The position numbers and the translations under genes are program-made. This document shows positions 62,064-64,000 of a DNA stretch of 64,000 bases, in pieces; position 1 is the stretch's first letter; every line of letters begins with the position of its first letter. The DNA comes from Streptomyces aureoverticillatus (GTDB lineage: Bacteria; Actinomycetota; Actinomycetes; Streptomycetales; Streptomycetaceae). The notes beneath the pieces were generated by a model. It worked only from the letters and a program-made list of their open reading frames with translations. It did no database searches and was not told the origin of the DNA. The stretch lies in the NCBI RefSeq assembly GCF_014649395.1, contig NZ_BMSY01000005.1:62001-126000 (forward strand). The letters run 5' to 3'.

Positions 62064-63013
62064 CCGCCACGACCAGCACCACCGTCACGCCCTCCGCGCG
62101 CGTGCCCGCGTCCACCCGACGCCCCTCCGGACGGCTGCGCGCCTGGGCCACCCGGGCGCCCCTCATGCCCGCCCTGATCTTCATGATCGCCGTGACCCAA
62201 CTGCCGTTCGTGGCCACGCTGGTGATCTCCTTCTTCGACTGGAACGCCCTCTACCCGGACGCCCGCAGCTTCACCGGCTTCGCCAACTACGAAGAGGTCC
62301 TCACGGACGCCGACCTGCGCAAGTCCGTGTGGACGACGATCGTCCTGACGGCGACGGTCGTCCTCGCGAGCCTCGTCATCGGCCTCGGCCTCGCGCTGCT
62401 GCTGGACCGCAAGTTCCGCGGCCGAGGCGTGGTACGCACGCTCCTGATCGCGCCGTTCCTGCTGGTGCCGGTGGCCGCGGCACTGCTGTGGAAGCACGTG
62501 CTCTACAACCCCGAGTACGGCCTCTTCAACGGCATCCTGCACTGGGTGGGCGGCGACGGCGCCACCCAGCCGGACTGGATCTCCAACACACCACTGCTCG
62601 CCATCGAACTGTCCCTGATCTGGCAGTGGACGCCGTTCATGATGCTGATCCTGCTCGCCGGGCTGCAGAGCCGCGACACCGAACTCATCGAGGCCGCCCG
62701 CATGGACGGCGCCAACAACTGGCAGGTGTTCCGCCACCTCACGCTGCCGCACCTGCGCCGCTACCTCGAACTGGGCGCCCTGCTCGGCTCGATCTACATC
62801 GTGCAGAACTTCGACGCGGTCTTCACGATCACCTCCGGCGGCCTCGGCACCGCGAACCTGCCCTACACCGTCTACCAGAGCTTCTACCAGGCCCACGAGA
62901 ACGGCCTGGCGTCCGCCGCCGGTGTGCTCGTCGTCATCGGCTCGATCATCATCGCGACCTTCGCGCTGCGCGTGGTGTCGTCCCTCTTCCGCGAGGAGGT
63001 GTCCCGCGCATGA
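62060..63013 (+). CDS. ABC transporter permease 1 (MalF/SmoF-like)
   Basis: A 317-residue protein with six membrane segments, a short cytoplasmic N-terminus, and the EAA loop ELIEAARMDGANNWQVFRHLTLPHLRR that docks the ATPase. It starts ATG 62060, which overlaps the stop of the binding-protein gene, with GAGGGACG upstream. Confidence 0.94.
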   Translation: MTATTSTTVTPSARVPASTRRPSGRLRAWATRAPLMPALIFMIAVTQLPFVATLVISFFDWNALYPDARSFTGFANYEEVLTDADLRKSVWTTIVLTATVVLASLVIGLGLALLLDRKFRGRGVVRTLLIAPFLLVPVAAALLWKHVLYNPEYGLFNGILHWVGGDGATQPDWISNTPLLAIELSLIWQWTPFMMLILLAGLQSRDTELIEAARMDGANNWQVFRHLTLPHLRRYLELGALLGSIYIVQNFDAVFTITSGGLGTANLPYTVYQSFYQAHENGLASAAGVLVVIGSIIIATFALRVVSSLFREEVSRA

Positions 63014-63861
63014 GCGCCGACGTACGGAGCGTACGGAGCGTACGCGCCAGGGGAATCGGCCTGGGGCTCGCCGCCTGGCTGGCCGGGCTCCTGTTCTTCC
63101 TGCCCATCGCCTGGATGGCGCTGACGTCCTTCCACTCGGAGGAGGACGCGGCCACCAACCCGCCCTCGGTCGCGGCGTCCCTGACCCTGGACGGCTACCG
63201 GGAGTTCTTCGGCGCGGGCGGCGGCGCGAGCCCCTGGCCCTCGCTCATCAACTCCTTCGTGGCGTCGACGGCGTCGACGCTCCTCGTCCTCGTCCTGGCC
63301 CTCCCGGCGGCGTACGCCCTCTCCATCCGCCCGGTGAAGAAGTGGACGGACGTCCTGTTCTTCTTCCTGTCGACGAAGATGCTGCCGGTGGTGGCAGGCC
63401 TCCTCCCCATCTACCTCTTCGCCAAGAACACCGACTTCCTCGACAACATCTGGCTCCTGGTCATCCTCTATACGTCGATGAACCTGCCGATCGCCGTGTG
63501 GATGATGCAGTCGTTCCTGTCCGAGGTGCCGGTGGCGATCATCGAGGCCGCGCAGATCGACGGCGCCCGCCTCCCGACGATCCTCACCCGCGTGGTCGCG
63601 CCCATCGCACTCCCCGGCATCGCGGCAACGTCCCTCATCTGCTTCATCTTCAGCTGGAACGAACTGCTCTTCGCCCGGGTCCTGACGGGGGTGGTCGCGC
63701 AGACGGCCCCCGTCTTCCTGACCGGCTTCATCACCAGCCAGGGCCTGTTCCTGGCCAAGGTGTGCGCCGCGTCGCTCGTCATCTCCCTGCCGGTGCTCGC
63801 CGCGGGGTTCGCCGCCCAGGACAAGCTGGTCCAGGGCCTGTCGTTGGGAGCCGTCAAGTGA
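63010..63861 (+). CDS. ABC transporter permease 2 (MalG/SmoG-like)
   Basis: A 283-residue protein with six membrane segments. The EAA loop is VAIIEAAQIDGARLPTILTRVVAPIALPG. Its start overlaps the stop of permease 1 (ATGA). The N-terminal codons contain a GTACGGAGC 9-bp tandem repeat (VRSVRSVR). No ATPase gene is visible in the window. In Streptomyces the shared MsiK ATPase often serves such importers. Confidence 0.94.
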   Translation: MSADVRSVRSVRARGIGLGLAAWLAGLLFFLPIAWMALTSFHSEEDAATNPPSVAASLTLDGYREFFGAGGGASPWPSLINSFVASTASTLLVLVLALPAAYALSIRPVKKWTDVLFFFLSTKMLPVVAGLLPIYLFAKNTDFLDNIWLLVILYTSMNLPIAVWMMQSFLSEVPVAIIEAAQIDGARLPTILTRVVAPIALPGIAATSLICFIFSWNELLFARVLTGVVAQTAPVFLTGFITSQGLFLAKVCAASLVISLPVLAAGFAAQDKLVQGLSLGAVK

Positions 63862-64000
63862 AAGCCGCCATCATCGAGTCCGTCGGCAAGGCAGTGGTCG
63901 GCGAGGTGCCCGACCCCACGCCCGGGCCGCGCGACGTCGTCGTCGAAGTCGCCGCGTGCGGACTGTGCGGGACCGATCTGCACATCCTCCAGGGCGAGTT
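63858..64000 (+). CDS. zinc-dependent polyol/alcohol dehydrogenase, 5' part
   Basis: The first 47 residues only; the gene runs off the window. KAAIIESVGKAVVGEVPDP, then RDVVVEVAACGLCGTDLHILQGE, is the medium-chain dehydrogenase start with the catalytic-zinc Cys and the adjacent Asp/His. GTG 63858 overlaps the permease stop (GTGA). In this operon it probably oxidises the imported sugar alcohol. Confidence 0.9.
   Translation, partial: MKAAIIESVGKAVVGEVPDPTPGPRDVVVEVAACGLCGTDLHILQGE

Overview
The window is high-GC actinobacterial DNA and reads as a Streptomyces chromosome. The evidence is GTG/ATG starts with ATGA or GTGA overlaps, an LAATG sortase sorting signal, an ectABCD operon, an S37 mycelial-type aminopeptidase, a PHO box of Streptomyces type, and G+C-rich palindromic repeats between and inside genes. 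The species was not determined.

Layout. 0.2-6.7 kb: a PQQ-propeller-like membrane protein, a neutral zinc metallopeptidase, a VOC protein, a large Streptomyces-type protein of unknown function, an exported alpha/beta hydrolase and a class II aldolase. 7.0-8.7 kb: a low-affinity phosphate transporter behind an 11-bp-phased PHO box, plus a small membrane protein and a strong terminator. 8.8-27.7 kb: a cobalamin riboswitch and then cobD-cobQ-cobN-chlID-cobO-cobB-cobI, an opposing ZIP transporter, and cobM-cobL-cbiG/cobJ-cobH-cbiX-cobC. This is most of a cobalamin pathway that mixes aerobic-type (CobN) and anaerobic-type (CbiG, CbiX) enzymes. No gene for CobG, CobF/CbiD, CobK/CbiJ or the nucleotide-loop enzymes is visible here. 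28.2-32.7 kb: an LAXTG cell-wall protein, an amidohydrolase, a class V aminotransferase and a DinB-like protein. 33.1-36.5 kb: ectABCD for ectoine and 5-hydroxyectoine. 36.7-42.6 kb: small regulator/enzyme pairs (OYE/MarR, class V aminotransferase, FrnE-like DsbA, HxlR/Gfo-Idh-MocA). 42.6-45.8 kb: a DUF1349 protein, an alpha-ketoglutarate semialdehyde dehydrogenase-type ALDH and a divergent IclR regulator. 45.9-48.9 kb: a membrane protein with a NarL-type two-component system. 49.1-54.9 kb: a class B penicillin-binding protein, a PadR/CPBP/membrane-protein operon, a TIGR03086 protein and the S37 peptidase. 55.1-58.2 kb: kdgD with a coupled unknown gene, divergent from a uronate dehydrogenase. 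With the ALDH 12 kb away these supply three of the four steps of the oxidative uronate pathway. 58.3-64 kb: a secreted hydrolase, then a DeoR-regulated sugar/polyol ABC importer operon running off the right edge into a zinc-dependent dehydrogenase.

The most interesting signal is a set of interspersed palindromic modules, called A, B, C and D here. They lie mostly between genes and often start or stop at a stop codon. At three places they are inserted in frame, without stop codons, inside essential-looking cobalamin genes: the CobB interdomain linker, an N-terminal loop of CobL, and the middle of CbiG-CobJ. Module C, a hairpin of about 34 bp, sits nested inside modules A, B and D. One tandem pair of D copies differs by its presence or absence, so C behaves like a tiny mobile insertion. 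Separately, three genes (marR-like, ectD and the NarL-type regulator) have their last codons and stop codon tandemly duplicated downstream, a second recurring pattern at gene 3' ends.
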